A stretch of 64,000 nucleotides of DNA, taken from Reichenbachiella versicolor (GTDB lineage: Bacteria > Bacteroidota > Bacteroidia > Cytophagales > Cyclobacteriaceae). Below the pieces are notes generated by a model. It saw only the letters and a program-made list of their open reading frames with translations, ran no database searches and was not told where the DNA came from. A program made the position numbers and the translations under genes. The first letter of the stretch is position 1; each line of letters begins with the position of its first letter. This document shows positions 18,863-27,707 of the stretch, piece after piece. The stretch covers positions 310,001-374,000 of the forward strand of contig NZ_QFZQ01000005.1 in NCBI RefSeq assembly GCF_003171675.1, given 5' to 3'.

Positions 18863-19020
18863 ATTAAGTAAAAGAAAGATACTATAACATCATAAAATAT
18901 GGGACTATGCAAATATGATAGAACCATTATTTTTCAAATTACTTTTTTAAATAAATCCTGACTCCTTTGACAAGACTCGGGAGATATTATAAGTAGAAAG
19001 ACAATAAATTAGCACAATCT
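18859..19020 (-). pseudogene. 3' remnant of a GT2 glycosyltransferase gene, related to the intact copy at 20058-20876
   Basis: Read on the minus strand this gap translates as a degraded match to the last ~50 residues of the downstream-mapped GT2 protein: VRIYLKK and IMVLSYL... SFFYL align with DRVYLKK and IMVLSYL... CFFYL of the intact enzyme. DNA identity is high around 18911-18931 versus 20115-20135. The remnant has a one-base deletion in an A-run near 18943-18948 and in-frame stops. Its terminal TGA (18859-18861) overlaps the wecB ATG in ATGA fashion, as expected for a former operon member. The upstream boundary is approximate. Confidence 0.8.
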
Positions 19021-19145
19021 CTTCCAAAACTCTTACCCCACCTTGTAAACTAGATTATAGCTAATTAAGCTTGTTAGTTTTGGGTTCTAGCAAAGGAGTG
19101 CTTACGGAAACGAGTTCGTGCAATTCATCAATGAATATTTACTCA

Positions 19146-19973
19146 TTACTTTGCTTCACAGATTACCCATTCAACAGTAGAATGTCGAATTTCTGAAACC
19201 ACCTCTTTTCGCTCATAAAGATTCAATTGTTCTAGCCCATCAACCATATAGGTGTGCGCCTTTTCAATATCATCAATACTTTTTAAAGATGTTACATGAT
19301 GTGTATCACCAAACAGATTCTTGATATAAGACGAAATTTCGATGTCCATACTATCATGTGTTTCAATTAGTAAATCACAGTTAGTTAAATTTTTCAAGTT
19401 TTTATGATTAAAAAGTACTTTTTCATACCCTTCACAATCACATATAATCAATCCCCTACCTCCAAAATAAAAATTTTCGAGATCCTCTGGAGTGCATTCA
19501 GCCTTTATCAAGATTCTATCCTCGATGTTATTTAGCCGAGACATTTGAATACATAACTTTCGCCCATCCTCATTAATGTCATAAGCATGTACCTTAGCCT
19601 CTTTCAAACTCAATCCTAACCCTACGGCATAGTACCCTTCAGCACAACCTACATCTACAATATCAGAATATTTTCTAGACTTAAACCGTTCAATAACAGG
19701 CCAAAGTTCTTTTTCATAAGTCCCCAAAAGCTTTGGATATTTACAGCTTCCTACAGCATCGATTTGAGGATATTTCATCCCCTTAAAAGGTCCATTTTGG
19801 ACTCGTAAACTGTCGAACAATAGTTGTTTATACTTGGGGTTTACATGCTTACTTTCATAGAGAGCACGAGCATTTTTTAGAAAAACACCAAAGGTGGATA
19901 GAGGTTTTAAAACAGACCAAATATAATCTTCTCTTGCTGCATTGATAAGCAAATCCTTAATAAAGCTTTTCAT
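19146..19973 (-). CDS. class I SAM-dependent methyltransferase
   Basis: 275 aa. Motif I is clear as IVDVGCAEGYYAVGLGL about residue 100-116, followed by VHAYDINEDGRKLC for ribose binding, and LIICDCEGYEKVLF for motif post-II. This FkbM-like layout is frequent in polysaccharide loci, where such enzymes O-methylate sugars; the acceptor is unknown. An alternative would be a protein or small-molecule methyltransferase. The gene lies between an intact GT2 gene and the decayed GT2 remnant, so it may have arrived together with that GT2 by recombination. Gaps on both sides (84 and about 125 bp) are larger than elsewhere in the block. Confidence 0.8.
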   Translation of the reverse strand: MKSFIKDLLINAAREDYIWSVLKPLSTFGVFLKNARALYESKHVNPKYKQLLFDSLRVQNGPFKGMKYPQIDAVGSCKYPKLLGTYEKELWPVIERFKSRKYSDIVDVGCAEGYYAVGLGLSLKEAKVHAYDINEDGRKLCIQMSRLNNIEDRILIKAECTPEDLENFYFGGRGLIICDCEGYEKVLFNHKNLKNLTNCDLLIETHDSMDIEISSYIKNLFGDTHHVTSLKSIDDIEKAHTYMVDGLEQLNLYERKEVVSEIRHSTVEWVICEAK

Positions 19974-20057
19974 TGATGAATTTTAATTCTGACTTTCTTT
20001 CAAAGAAATCGTTTTTAATTCTTAACTGTAAGCTAGTTAATTATAACATCTACTTTT

Positions 20058-20876
20058 TCACATTCTAGTTAAGTAAAAAAAGCACCTAATAGCATCACAT
20101 AGTTTGAAACCACGTAAATATGATAGAACCATTATTCTTCGAATTCTTTTTTTTAAATAAACTCTATCTTCTTCATCAAGATTTGAGACATTTTCCAAAA
20201 CAAAACGGTAATAATTAATATATCCTTGTTCCAATCCTTTTAAGTTGCTCATTGCTGACCCTTCATTCCTTCTATATATAAGAACTTCTTCCTCCGTAAA
20301 ATCATATAGTCCAGCTTCACTTATTGATAAAAAAAAAGCAATGTCTTCACTATGAGTCCAACCCGTTGGAAACATGTAATCTATGTCTACTTCTCTCTTG
20401 ATAAGCCAATTAATAGTTACCAAACATGAAGAGCTCAAGCGAATGATTTCTTTTTGAGGCATCCCACGATAAGTGGGGACTTGAGTTAAAAGTACTTTAT
20501 TCAATACTTGATCCATTTGAACAACCTTACCACTAACAAATGCTATTTCATCGTTTGTCAAAAAAACATCCAACCTAGCTTGAATTGCTCTTTTAGGAAG
20601 GATGTCATCTGCATCCAAAAAACAAAAATAATCACCTCTCATTTGTTTTAAACCTAAATTTCTTGCAGCTCCAACACCCTTATTTTGCTGAGAAAAATAT
20701 CGAACCCTAGAGTCTTTAAAAGAAAGAACTATTTTTTCAGTATTATCAATAGAACCATCATTTACGATTAGCAATTCCCAGTTTTCATGAGTTTGTAAAA
20801 AAACAGATTCTATTGCCTCTTCAATGAAACTCTCTGAATTATAAGCAGGCATAATAACAGATACTAAAGAAGTCAT
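20058..20876 (-). CDS. glycosyltransferase family 2
   Basis: 272 aa with the GT2 (GT-A fold) start SVIMPAYNSESFIEEAIESV, the nucleotide-binding VNDGSIDNT, GVGAARNLGL, and a DxD-like metal site in FLDADDILP (about 92-100). It transfers a sugar from a nucleotide donor, probably to a lipid-linked or growing oligosaccharide at the inner face of the membrane. The start overlaps the acyltransferase stop by 4 bp. The last third has a decayed paralogue at 18859-19020. The extreme C-terminus (KKRIRRIMVLSYLRG) is basic and amphipathic and may contact the membrane. Confidence 0.9.
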   Translation of the reverse strand: MTSLVSVIMPAYNSESFIEEAIESVFLQTHENWELLIVNDGSIDNTEKIVLSFKDSRVRYFSQQNKGVGAARNLGLKQMRGDYFCFLDADDILPKRAIQARLDVFLTNDEIAFVSGKVVQMDQVLNKVLLTQVPTYRGMPQKEIIRLSSSCLVTINWLIKREVDIDYMFPTGWTHSEDIAFFLSISEAGLYDFTEEEVLIYRRNEGSAMSNLKGLEQGYINYYRFVLENVSNLDEEDRVYLKKRIRRIMVLSYLRGFKLCDAIRCFFYLTRM

Positions 20877-21904
20877 TTAAATAGATTCAAGCTGTTAATA
20901 AATCTTTTAGCAGGCGTCTCAATTATAAAGAAAGACAAGTATGAACATAACATCAAAACAAGAAGATAGAGATAGAAGCTAACCGCTGGGTCTCGAAGGT
21001 TAATCTGACCAAAAAGATAATAAGACAAGTTGTGAACAGGTACCTGTAATATATATAGAGCATAACTAATCTCTCCCAATATAACTAAGCACGGTAAACT
21101 TAATATTTTTTTAACCCGTCCTTGTATTCCACTTAAAGCATATATAATGATTGAAAAAACCGGCGCTAGAAAGCCATTTTTATAATTAACTCCAAGGAGA
21201 GGATACTTTAACAACAACAATAATATTGTCGCTGAAAAAATAAGGCTAAAATTTTTGATTGAATCAGAAATAGAAGGCTTAGATAAATAGACTAATGCTG
21301 TAAAACAACCTATCAAAAACTCATTGAGATGCATTAAAGGGTGAAAGCTGATAAATAACCAAACTGAATCTTCCCGCATAAATAATACCATTAGGTAGCT
21401 TATAATCTGTGTTGACATCCAAAGACCAAAAACCAACACACCATTATTAACCTGATTATTCTTTAGAAATTGAATTATAAAAGGAAATAATACATAAAAC
21501 AGCACTTCCACTGCAAGAGACCAAGAAGGATAGTTTAGAATCAGGGAATATTTAGGATACCAAGTGTGCACCAATGCTGATTGAATCAAGAACTCAAAAA
21601 AAGGGAAGTTTCTACTTACGAGAAGATAGGAAATAAATAATATTGCTAGGCTAACAATATGGATAGGATAAATTCTGGCGACCCTTCTTTTTAAATATTT
21701 GAAATAGTCTATTTTTTTTTCACTATAAGCCAACACCATAACAAAACCGGATAACACAAAAAAATAACTTACAAAAACATCTCCACGCTCAAATAAGAAT
21801 GAAAATAAGTCTAAACTAAAAGGATAAACATTTGAACCGAAATGGAATATTACAACGATTAAAGCTGCTATGAAACGCGTAAAAGTCAGCTGTTCAACTC
21901 TCAA
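20873..21904 (-). CDS. acyltransferase family 3 (O-acetylase) membrane protein
   Basis: 343 aa with about ten transmembrane helices. The N-terminus MRVEQLTFTRFIAALIVVIFHF carries the Arg and His typical of the Acyl_transf_3 family (OafA/NodX/WecH type), and there is a later SLAVEVLFYVLFPF segment typical of the family. These proteins move acetyl groups across the inner membrane to modify O-antigen or other glycans. It is the first gene of the leftward block that runs to 12906, and is coupled to the following GT2 gene by an ATGA overlap. Confidence 0.88.
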   Translation of the reverse strand: MRVEQLTFTRFIAALIVVIFHFGSNVYPFSLDLFSFLFERGDVFVSYFFVLSGFVMVLAYSEKKIDYFKYLKRRVARIYPIHIVSLAILFISYLLVSRNFPFFEFLIQSALVHTWYPKYSLILNYPSWSLAVEVLFYVLFPFIIQFLKNNQVNNGVLVFGLWMSTQIISYLMVLFMREDSVWLFISFHPLMHLNEFLIGCFTALVYLSKPSISDSIKNFSLIFSATILLLLLKYPLLGVNYKNGFLAPVFSIIIYALSGIQGRVKKILSLPCLVILGEISYALYILQVPVHNLSYYLFGQINLRDPAVSFYLYLLVLMLCSYLSFFIIETPAKRFINSLNLFK

Positions 21905-21907
21905 AAT

Positions 21908-22108
21908 ATGTATAGTTATGATAGTAAAAGATCGATCACTTCTTTTAGATCTCCGAATCTAGAAATTATTATCAGAATGTTAAAATCAGAAGACTACGAA
22001 CTAGCTTCTAAGTTTGTTGATTTAAATGTACTAAACAAATTCACCTCTTTAAGAGATACTTTAAAAATTATACAGGGCTCCAAAACAGTTCTTGATCATA
22101 TCAGTTAG
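21908..22108 (+). CDS. short doubtful ORF in a divergent intergenic region
   Basis: A 66-codon frame starting with ATG, 3 bp from the divergent acyltransferase start. It has no recognised domain, and its position occupies the space where the promoters of both divergent genes should lie. It may be a fragment of an older gene or a chance frame. Listed because it is the only content of this 287-bp gap. Confidence 0.2.
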   Translation: MYSYDSKRSITSFRSPNLEIIIRMLKSEDYELASKFVDLNVLNKFTSLRDTLKIIQGSKTVLDHIS

Positions 22109-22191
22109 ATCAACTACCTTCACCTATCTGATTAAAATGACAGAGTAAGACACTCTACCCTTATCATTTAACAGTATTCCTATCCAAGTTC

Positions 22192-23634
22192 ATGATATTT
22201 AACTCGATAGATTTTGCAATCTTCCTACCAATAGTTTTAACTATCTATTGGATTATTGACAGAAACAATTTCAAACTACAAAATCTTTTCATAGCCTTTA
22301 CAAGCTACTTTTTCTATGGCTGGTGGAACTGGACATTCTTAACATTAATATTTGCTAGTACTATAGTTGACTATTTAATTGGTCGAAACCTTGTAAAATC
22401 TGTCGTAAAGAGAAAACGGAAGTTGTTGTTAGGTTTAAGTATTTCGTTCAACATCGGGATCTTACTCTACTTTAAATATTTCAACTTTTTTCTTGAAAAC
22501 TTTACTACTGCATTCTCATTTTTTGGCTATAAACTTGAAAGTGAGTCGTTAAATGTAATTTTACCTGTAGGGATCAGTTTTTATACTTTTCAAACTTTAA
22601 GCTATACGATAGATGTTTATCGAAAAAAAATTGATCCAACACATAATTTCATTGCTTTTATAGCATTCGTAAGCTTTTTTCCTCAACTGGTAGCCGGACC
22701 AATTGAAAGAGCATCTCATCTTTTGCCTCAATTTCTTAAAAAAAGAAAATTAGATTATAGCCTATTTGTTTCAGGAGCCAATCAAATTTTATGGGGGTTA
22801 TTCAAAAAAATAGTTATCGCGGATCGACTAGCCATAGTCGTAAATGAGATATACAATTCTCCAAATGAATACCATGGTTTTACCCTTATTTTAGCCACTA
22901 TTTTGTTTGCATTTCAAATTTATTGTGACTTTTCTGGATATTCCGAAATCGCTATTGGAACAGCCAAATTATTTGGGTTTGACTTAATGCAAAATTTTAA
23001 CCTCCCGTATTTTTCAGCCAGCTTGAGCGAGTTTTGGAGGAATTGGCATATTTCATTATCAACGTGGTTTAGAGACTATTTATATATCCCTCTGGGAGGT
23101 AATAAAACATCAAAAGTAAGGTGGTACATGAATATACTGATTGTCTTTATCATAAGCGGTTTCTGGCATGGTGCAAACTGGACGTTTATTATTTGGGGAG
23201 CAATACATGGGGTAGCTCTGATAATAGAAGCTAACTTTAGCCTAATAAAAACACCAAAAGTCCCGTTTGTTTACATGTTAAAAAGAACAACAACCTTTGT
23301 TATTGTTTGCCTTGGTTGGGTTTTCTTCCGTTCTAACTCTCTAGAAAATGCCATGTATATTTTGAACAACATTATGGATTTTTCCGGCTACCACCTCTCA
23401 CAACTGAATTTATACATTGTACCAACAGAAAAAAATACTGTATTCGCGATTGACATCTTTCTATCAATATTACTGATACTAGCACTAGCATTTATAGAGT
23501 ATTTTTTTCTTCAGAAATCCAACTTTCAAATGCTAAGATTTAGATACAAGTTGCTTCTTTACACCGTATGTATCTGGTCGATTCTGGTTCTAGGAAGCTT
23601 TGAGAAAAACGAATTCATTTACTTTCAATTTTGA
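22192..23634 (+). CDS. MBOAT family O-acyltransferase (AlgI/PatA-like)
   Basis: 480 aa polytopic membrane protein. The MBOAT signature is complete: WRNWHISLSTWFRDYLYIPLGG (with H286) and the catalytic His in SGFWHGANW (H326). The AlgI/DltB/PatA group passes acyl groups across the membrane to periplasmic glycans, usually handing them to an SGNH-type partner. That partner appears to be the very next gene, whose ATG follows this stop codon by one base. The pair is rightward, between two leftward glycosyltransferase blocks. Confidence 0.93.
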   Translation: MIFNSIDFAIFLPIVLTIYWIIDRNNFKLQNLFIAFTSYFFYGWWNWTFLTLIFASTIVDYLIGRNLVKSVVKRKRKLLLGLSISFNIGILLYFKYFNFFLENFTTAFSFFGYKLESESLNVILPVGISFYTFQTLSYTIDVYRKKIDPTHNFIAFIAFVSFFPQLVAGPIERASHLLPQFLKKRKLDYSLFVSGANQILWGLFKKIVIADRLAIVVNEIYNSPNEYHGFTLILATILFAFQIYCDFSGYSEIAIGTAKLFGFDLMQNFNLPYFSASLSEFWRNWHISLSTWFRDYLYIPLGGNKTSKVRWYMNILIVFIISGFWHGANWTFIIWGAIHGVALIIEANFSLIKTPKVPFVYMLKRTTTFVIVCLGWVFFRSNSLENAMYILNNIMDFSGYHLSQLNLYIVPTEKNTVFAIDIFLSILLILALAFIEYFFLQKSNFQMLRFRYKLLLYTVCIWSILVLGSFEKNEFIYFQF

Positions 23635-23635
23635 A

Positions 23636-24562
23636 ATGAAAAATAGATTAATCAAGATCGGGACACTGATTTTTTGTCTTATTTCCACCCTTGGGCTTAC
23701 TGAATTTGTTTTAGAGAGCACAATGAAAAAATGTAAAATTGAAACTGTAGGAAAGATTAACGCCATTATGTCTCATGAATTCGATTTTGATTTGACCATA
23801 TGGGGTGCATCAACCGCTTATGTTAACATTAATCCACATATTATTATGGACTCATTGAATATCACATCATTTAACATGGGAATAGATGGTACTAATATTG
23901 ACCAATATGCTGGTTTATTATATGAATTTCTAGACTATACCTCAAAAAGCAAGTACTTAATTATTGCTCTTGATATTCATGGAGGTCTGGTAAATAGAAC
24001 CCAATTTCATGACTTGCATAATTGGCTTCATCACATCGGTAATAAACATATTGATAATTGTTTTTTGGATATCCAAGAAAGAACTGTCAAAAAAATAAAA
24101 TACATTCCCTTTTATTCTCTTACATGTTATGATAAGCATGCACTTCCCTACTTCAGAAAAACCTTAGTAAACAGCAATCGGGAATTTCAAATCACTAATT
24201 ATGGTTATAAGCCAAACGGGAATAAATCTATTAAACCAAATAAAAACATTCCTCCTTTCAAGACTGAAATTGGAATAAGAAGTTTTGAGAAACTAAAAAC
24301 CGCGATTACCATAGCGAATAGCAAGGATATTAAATGCTTCGTTATAATCACTCCATGCTTCAAAGAAGGCCTTGAAAAAATTGAAAACAGATTTGAGTTC
24401 GTACAAAAACTAAATGAACTAAAAACAGAAAAGACAGAAATACTTGATTTATCAGATTGCTATATATCCAAAGAACCTAACTTTTTTAGAGATAACACAC
24501 ATCTCAATACTAAAGGAGCTGATGAATTAACTAGGTTAATTCTAAGTTATATAAAAAACTAG
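23636..24562 (+). CDS. SGNH-hydrolase-like partner of the MBOAT protein
   Basis: Start set at ATG 23636, one base after the MBOAT stop and directly before a signal-anchor (MKNRLIKIGTLIFCLISTLG); an in-frame ATG 12 codons upstream would lie inside the MBOAT gene and add a polar stretch. Of 308 aa, the segment WGASTAYVN holds the likely nucleophile S59 and the C-terminal RDNTHLN holds D286 and H289, the block V dyad of SGNH esterases/transferases. By analogy with AlgJ/AlgX, PatB and DltD, it probably completes O-acetylation of a periplasmic glycan. The end overlaps the convergent glycosyltransferase gene by 4 bp. Confidence 0.78.
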   Translation: MKNRLIKIGTLIFCLISTLGLTEFVLESTMKKCKIETVGKINAIMSHEFDFDLTIWGASTAYVNINPHIIMDSLNITSFNMGIDGTNIDQYAGLLYEFLDYTSKSKYLIIALDIHGGLVNRTQFHDLHNWLHHIGNKHIDNCFLDIQERTVKKIKYIPFYSLTCYDKHALPYFRKTLVNSNREFQITNYGYKPNGNKSIKPNKNIPPFKTEIGIRSFEKLKTAITIANSKDIKCFVIITPCFKEGLEKIENRFEFVQKLNELKTEKTEILDLSDCYISKEPNFFRDNTHLNTKGADELTRLILSYIKN

Positions 24563-25662
24563 TTCATTTCTGGTGTGTAATTGGACAATATCTGCTCAAT
24601 CTTCTTAATATTGTTCGCATAAGAATATCTTTGGGCAAACAGTCTTCTTTCCTTTTGTTTTTCAGATGAGTTATAATAACCTAAATTATTAATGACCTTA
24701 TCAAAACAATCAACAATATCTTTTCTATCATTAGCCATTTCAAGCAATTGAACTTCATTCCTATATTCATATGAGTAACTAGATACAATTACCTTTCCAC
24801 TACCTAAATACTCCATTAACTTATGTAGGTTAGAATGCTGCTTTATATCGCCTTCATTTTCAACCTTATAAGCACAAAGTAAAATGTCAAATTTTTCTAA
24901 ATAATTAGGAATTAAACTGCTTTGCTGAGCTCCCAATAGTCTAACATTTTGGTAACTTTTCAAGTTCTTTAATACGTTTTCTTCAATTGGTTTTTTTGAC
25001 AGATTAGACGAATCATAATTACCTATAAAATTAAACTGGCAATGAGGAAAAAGCTCTATCATCTTGAATATTGACTCCCAATCAATTGCTAACCTAGAAA
25101 GATTACCAATGTACCCGACTTGTATCTTATCTGAAAATTCATCTTTTACATTTTGTTTTTTTCGCTCACTACTATAGCCATGATGAATTTTATAAACATT
25201 AGAATTAAAAGGGCTTAATTCTCTATGAATAAAATCTGAAGTACATAAACACAAATCTGCTGTTTCAGCTAAAACAGGCCTTTTAATATTCTCAGCCATA
25301 TCTACAATATGACATATTCTAAACTTTGATTTAAGGTATTTGAGATTGAAAAAACGAGAACTATCAAAGTTCCATATTATATCAAAAGATACGTCTAGTT
25401 TTTTTTCGAGAATCCCTATACTCCATTTAATAATCAATCCACTGATTGCATCAGGCAATCTAGTCACCCCTCTTATCGCAACGTAATCCACAATTTCAAG
25501 ATTTGAACTAATCTCGTTTCTTTCAAATCTATCAGATGGAGGATTTAAAAAAAATACGTTATTTTTTTTTGATAATTCTACAGAATAGTGGTGCTTAGAA
25601 ACATAATTAACACCCCAAGCCTCTGGAGAAATAATAAGAATATTCTTACCCGTTAATAGCAT
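24559..25662 (-). CDS. glycosyltransferase, GT4-like
   Basis: 367 aa GT-B type protein. The N-terminal half begins KNILIISPEAWGVNYVSKHH, and the C-terminal half has IQVGYIGNLSRLAIDWESIF, FNFIGNYDSSNL and then KLMEYLGSGKVIVSSYSYE, the donor-binding pattern seen in family 1/4 enzymes. It is the last gene of the long leftward block (34796 to 24559), 9 bp after the preceding gene. Donor sugar is unknown. The 3' end overlaps the convergent SGNH gene by 4 bp. Confidence 0.8.
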   Translation of the reverse strand: MLLTGKNILIISPEAWGVNYVSKHHYSVELSKKNNVFFLNPPSDRFERNEISSNLEIVDYVAIRGVTRLPDAISGLIIKWSIGILEKKLDVSFDIIWNFDSSRFFNLKYLKSKFRICHIVDMAENIKRPVLAETADLCLCTSDFIHRELSPFNSNVYKIHHGYSSERKKQNVKDEFSDKIQVGYIGNLSRLAIDWESIFKMIELFPHCQFNFIGNYDSSNLSKKPIEENVLKNLKSYQNVRLLGAQQSSLIPNYLEKFDILLCAYKVENEGDIKQHSNLHKLMEYLGSGKVIVSSYSYEYRNEVQLLEMANDRKDIVDCFDKVINNLGYYNSSEKQKERRLFAQRYSYANNIKKIEQILSNYTPEMN

Positions 25663-25671
25663 AACTAATGG

Positions 25672-26526
25672 TTAGGCATTTCCTTTTTTCTTTTTATAGG
25701 TAGAATTTGATGACAAATTAAACTTATGAAGTATTCTGTAAAAATAATTCCAACCAATTAAGAAGAGTCTAAACAAAAAAGACTGGGTTTGAATGTAATT
25801 AAAACTCTTAAGGTTATCTACTTCTAAAAACCTAAGGTCATTTACGTACAAAGTTGGATTGTCAGAATTTAAGTATGAAGCAGCCTTTTTAAAATCATGG
25901 AACCGTCCATGGAATATTTTCACCGGATACCCTTTTGCTGTGATGTTATTCGAAAATGTATAAAAATTGAACTCATTTGGCAGTAGAAAAAAATTAATTT
26001 TTGACTTATTCTCCCAAAGGACTTGTCTGAATGAAGTCTGATCAAAAACAATCCCTTCCCTTTCCTTCATTGAAACATATTCTTTTCTCCATTCGCTGAA
26101 GAGTTCTTGATTCACTTCCGTATTGTTATAAAGTAATACTCCTGTACTAACCTCACTAAACCAATTTGGGACAGTTTCAAGTTTGTCATTTATCCGGCCA
26201 TTATCAAATGTAAACGCTATATCATATGTATCTAATAATTCCCATAAACCTTCTATACTCTCATTCAAGTAAGTGTCGGTATCCATGAAAAGAGTCTTAT
26301 CAAAAGTAGTATTGAGTAATGGTTCAATCTTGTCCAAAAAATTAAAAACAGGATTTTCAATAACTTTTACGTTATTAAATAAGGTAGAGGCCAAAGTTAC
26401 ATTTTCAATATCCGTCCAAATAATTGCTTCTAGATCAGGATGTATACTTCTTACTGATCTATAAGAAACAAGCGCTTCTTCAACGTATCTTTTCCCAGTT
26501 CCAACATACAGCACTCCTTTTTTCAT
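25672..26526 (-). CDS. GT-A fold nucleotide-diphospho-sugar transferase with DxD
   Basis: 284 aa. The N-terminus VLYVGTGKRYVEEALVSYRS and the central TLFMDTDTYLNESIEGLW (metal-binding DTD about residue 82-84) are typical of GT8/GT77-like retaining or related GT-A transferases. The later segment VFDQTSFRQVLWE resembles the acceptor-side segment of such enzymes. The C-terminal 40 residues are hydrophobic then basic (RKKKKG-like), perhaps a membrane contact. Part of the leftward glycosyltransferase run with 9-bp gaps on both sides. Confidence 0.75.
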   Translation of the reverse strand: MKKGVLYVGTGKRYVEEALVSYRSVRSIHPDLEAIIWTDIENVTLASTLFNNVKVIENPVFNFLDKIEPLLNTTFDKTLFMDTDTYLNESIEGLWELLDTYDIAFTFDNGRINDKLETVPNWFSEVSTGVLLYNNTEVNQELFSEWRKEYVSMKEREGIVFDQTSFRQVLWENKSKINFFLLPNEFNFYTFSNNITAKGYPVKIFHGRFHDFKKAASYLNSDNPTLYVNDLRFLEVDNLKSFNYIQTQSFLFRLFLIGWNYFYRILHKFNLSSNSTYKKKKGNA

Positions 26527-26535
26527 GAACCTATC

Positions 26536-27669
26536 TTATTTCAATAATGTTAACTCTATTCCCTCCTCCTTGACATCCAGATAATAATCTAAAATTGATT
26601 TTTTTTCAGAGCTTAACCAATACATTATCATTGAATAATACTCCAAGTGAGAAGAATATAAACCAAAATAACTGGCGTCGTTAGTTAATAACACAGGTAA
26701 GTCAAACCTATTCGAGAGACTGTTAAAAACCGAAATGATCTTTAAGACATTAGATGACTTACCTTGTATATAATTCCTATCACTAAAAAAGAATTTTTTC
26801 AAACTTGTGGCAGAAGACGCCATAAACCCCCCTAATAAATCAGAGACTGCCTGATGTGGTATTTTAGAAACAGTCTCTACCTTTACTTCTTTAGATATGT
26901 TAAAAAGTGGTCTTAACGCTTTGGTATGCATAGAGCCCCATTCATCATCATTTCGCTTCTCTAGACCATTCATCCTATCGCAATATGCTTGCATATACCT
27001 CTGCCATCCTAACGGCATTGTTTGGCTATTTCTCACACCACTTTTCGGGTGCCATTGATGATAAACCGGACAAGAATCCAGATCGAGCCATTTAGTTTGA
27101 ACCCCTTTTTTTTCAAGTCTCCGATTTAAATCGTAATCTTCTACACCCCAAATACAGTAATGTTCGTCAAAACCATTTATTTCATAATGTAAATCAGTAC
27201 TTACTCCCTGTGCAAGTCCAAGGGCTGTTAAGTTTCTGGCAGACAAGTTTTTTTGAACCTTATTTAAGTTGTCCCATTCCCTAAATCTCTTTGGTAAAGC
27301 ATAAGAATTGCTATGTAGTTCTTTATCCTTAGATAAATTAGCAATTACAGTTTCCACAAACTTTTCTGAATAAATTAAATCAACATCTGTAGTCATTATG
27401 AACTCTGTATCTGCTAATCTAATTCCGGTATTCAAAGCATGAGATCTATTCCAAACCCATCCACGAGTATCATTATAATGATAATCACAAAAAGAATATG
27501 AAGAGATCAACGACTCAACTTCTTTTGCAATGACGGAATCACTTCCATAATCTATAAATACAACCTTAAAATTTTTTACTGACTGCTTAGACAAAGATTC
27601 CAAACACCTTCGAACACGTTGAAGTTCTCTATTCCTATATCCGAAAACAATTGTAAGGTCAAACTTCAT
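26536..27669 (-). CDS. glycosyltransferase family 2 with galactosyltransferase-type C-terminal domain
   Basis: 377 aa. Residues 1-110 are a GT2 fold (LTIVFGYRNRELQRVRRCLES, DYGSD, TDVDLIYSE as the DxD site). Residues about 165-200 carry GFDEHYCIWGVEDYDLNRRL, the Glyco_transf_7C motif seen in chondroitin polymerase-like and galactosyltransferase-like enzymes, where the Glu-Asp pair is catalytic. The remaining C-terminal 130 residues are not recognised. It may add a Gal or GalNAc-type residue, which is inference from the motif only. Confidence 0.85.
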   Translation of the reverse strand: MKFDLTIVFGYRNRELQRVRRCLESLSKQSVKNFKVVFIDYGSDSVIAKEVESLISSYSFCDYHYNDTRGWVWNRSHALNTGIRLADTEFIMTTDVDLIYSEKFVETVIANLSKDKELHSNSYALPKRFREWDNLNKVQKNLSARNLTALGLAQGVSTDLHYEINGFDEHYCIWGVEDYDLNRRLEKKGVQTKWLDLDSCPVYHQWHPKSGVRNSQTMPLGWQRYMQAYCDRMNGLEKRNDDEWGSMHTKALRPLFNISKEVKVETVSKIPHQAVSDLLGGFMASSATSLKKFFFSDRNYIQGKSSNVLKIISVFNSLSNRFDLPVLLTNDASYFGLYSSHLEYYSMIMYWLSSEKKSILDYYLDVKEEGIELTLLK

Positions 27670-27707
27670 ACTCTTTTAGAAAATTATTTGTGCGCATATC
27701 AAACAAC

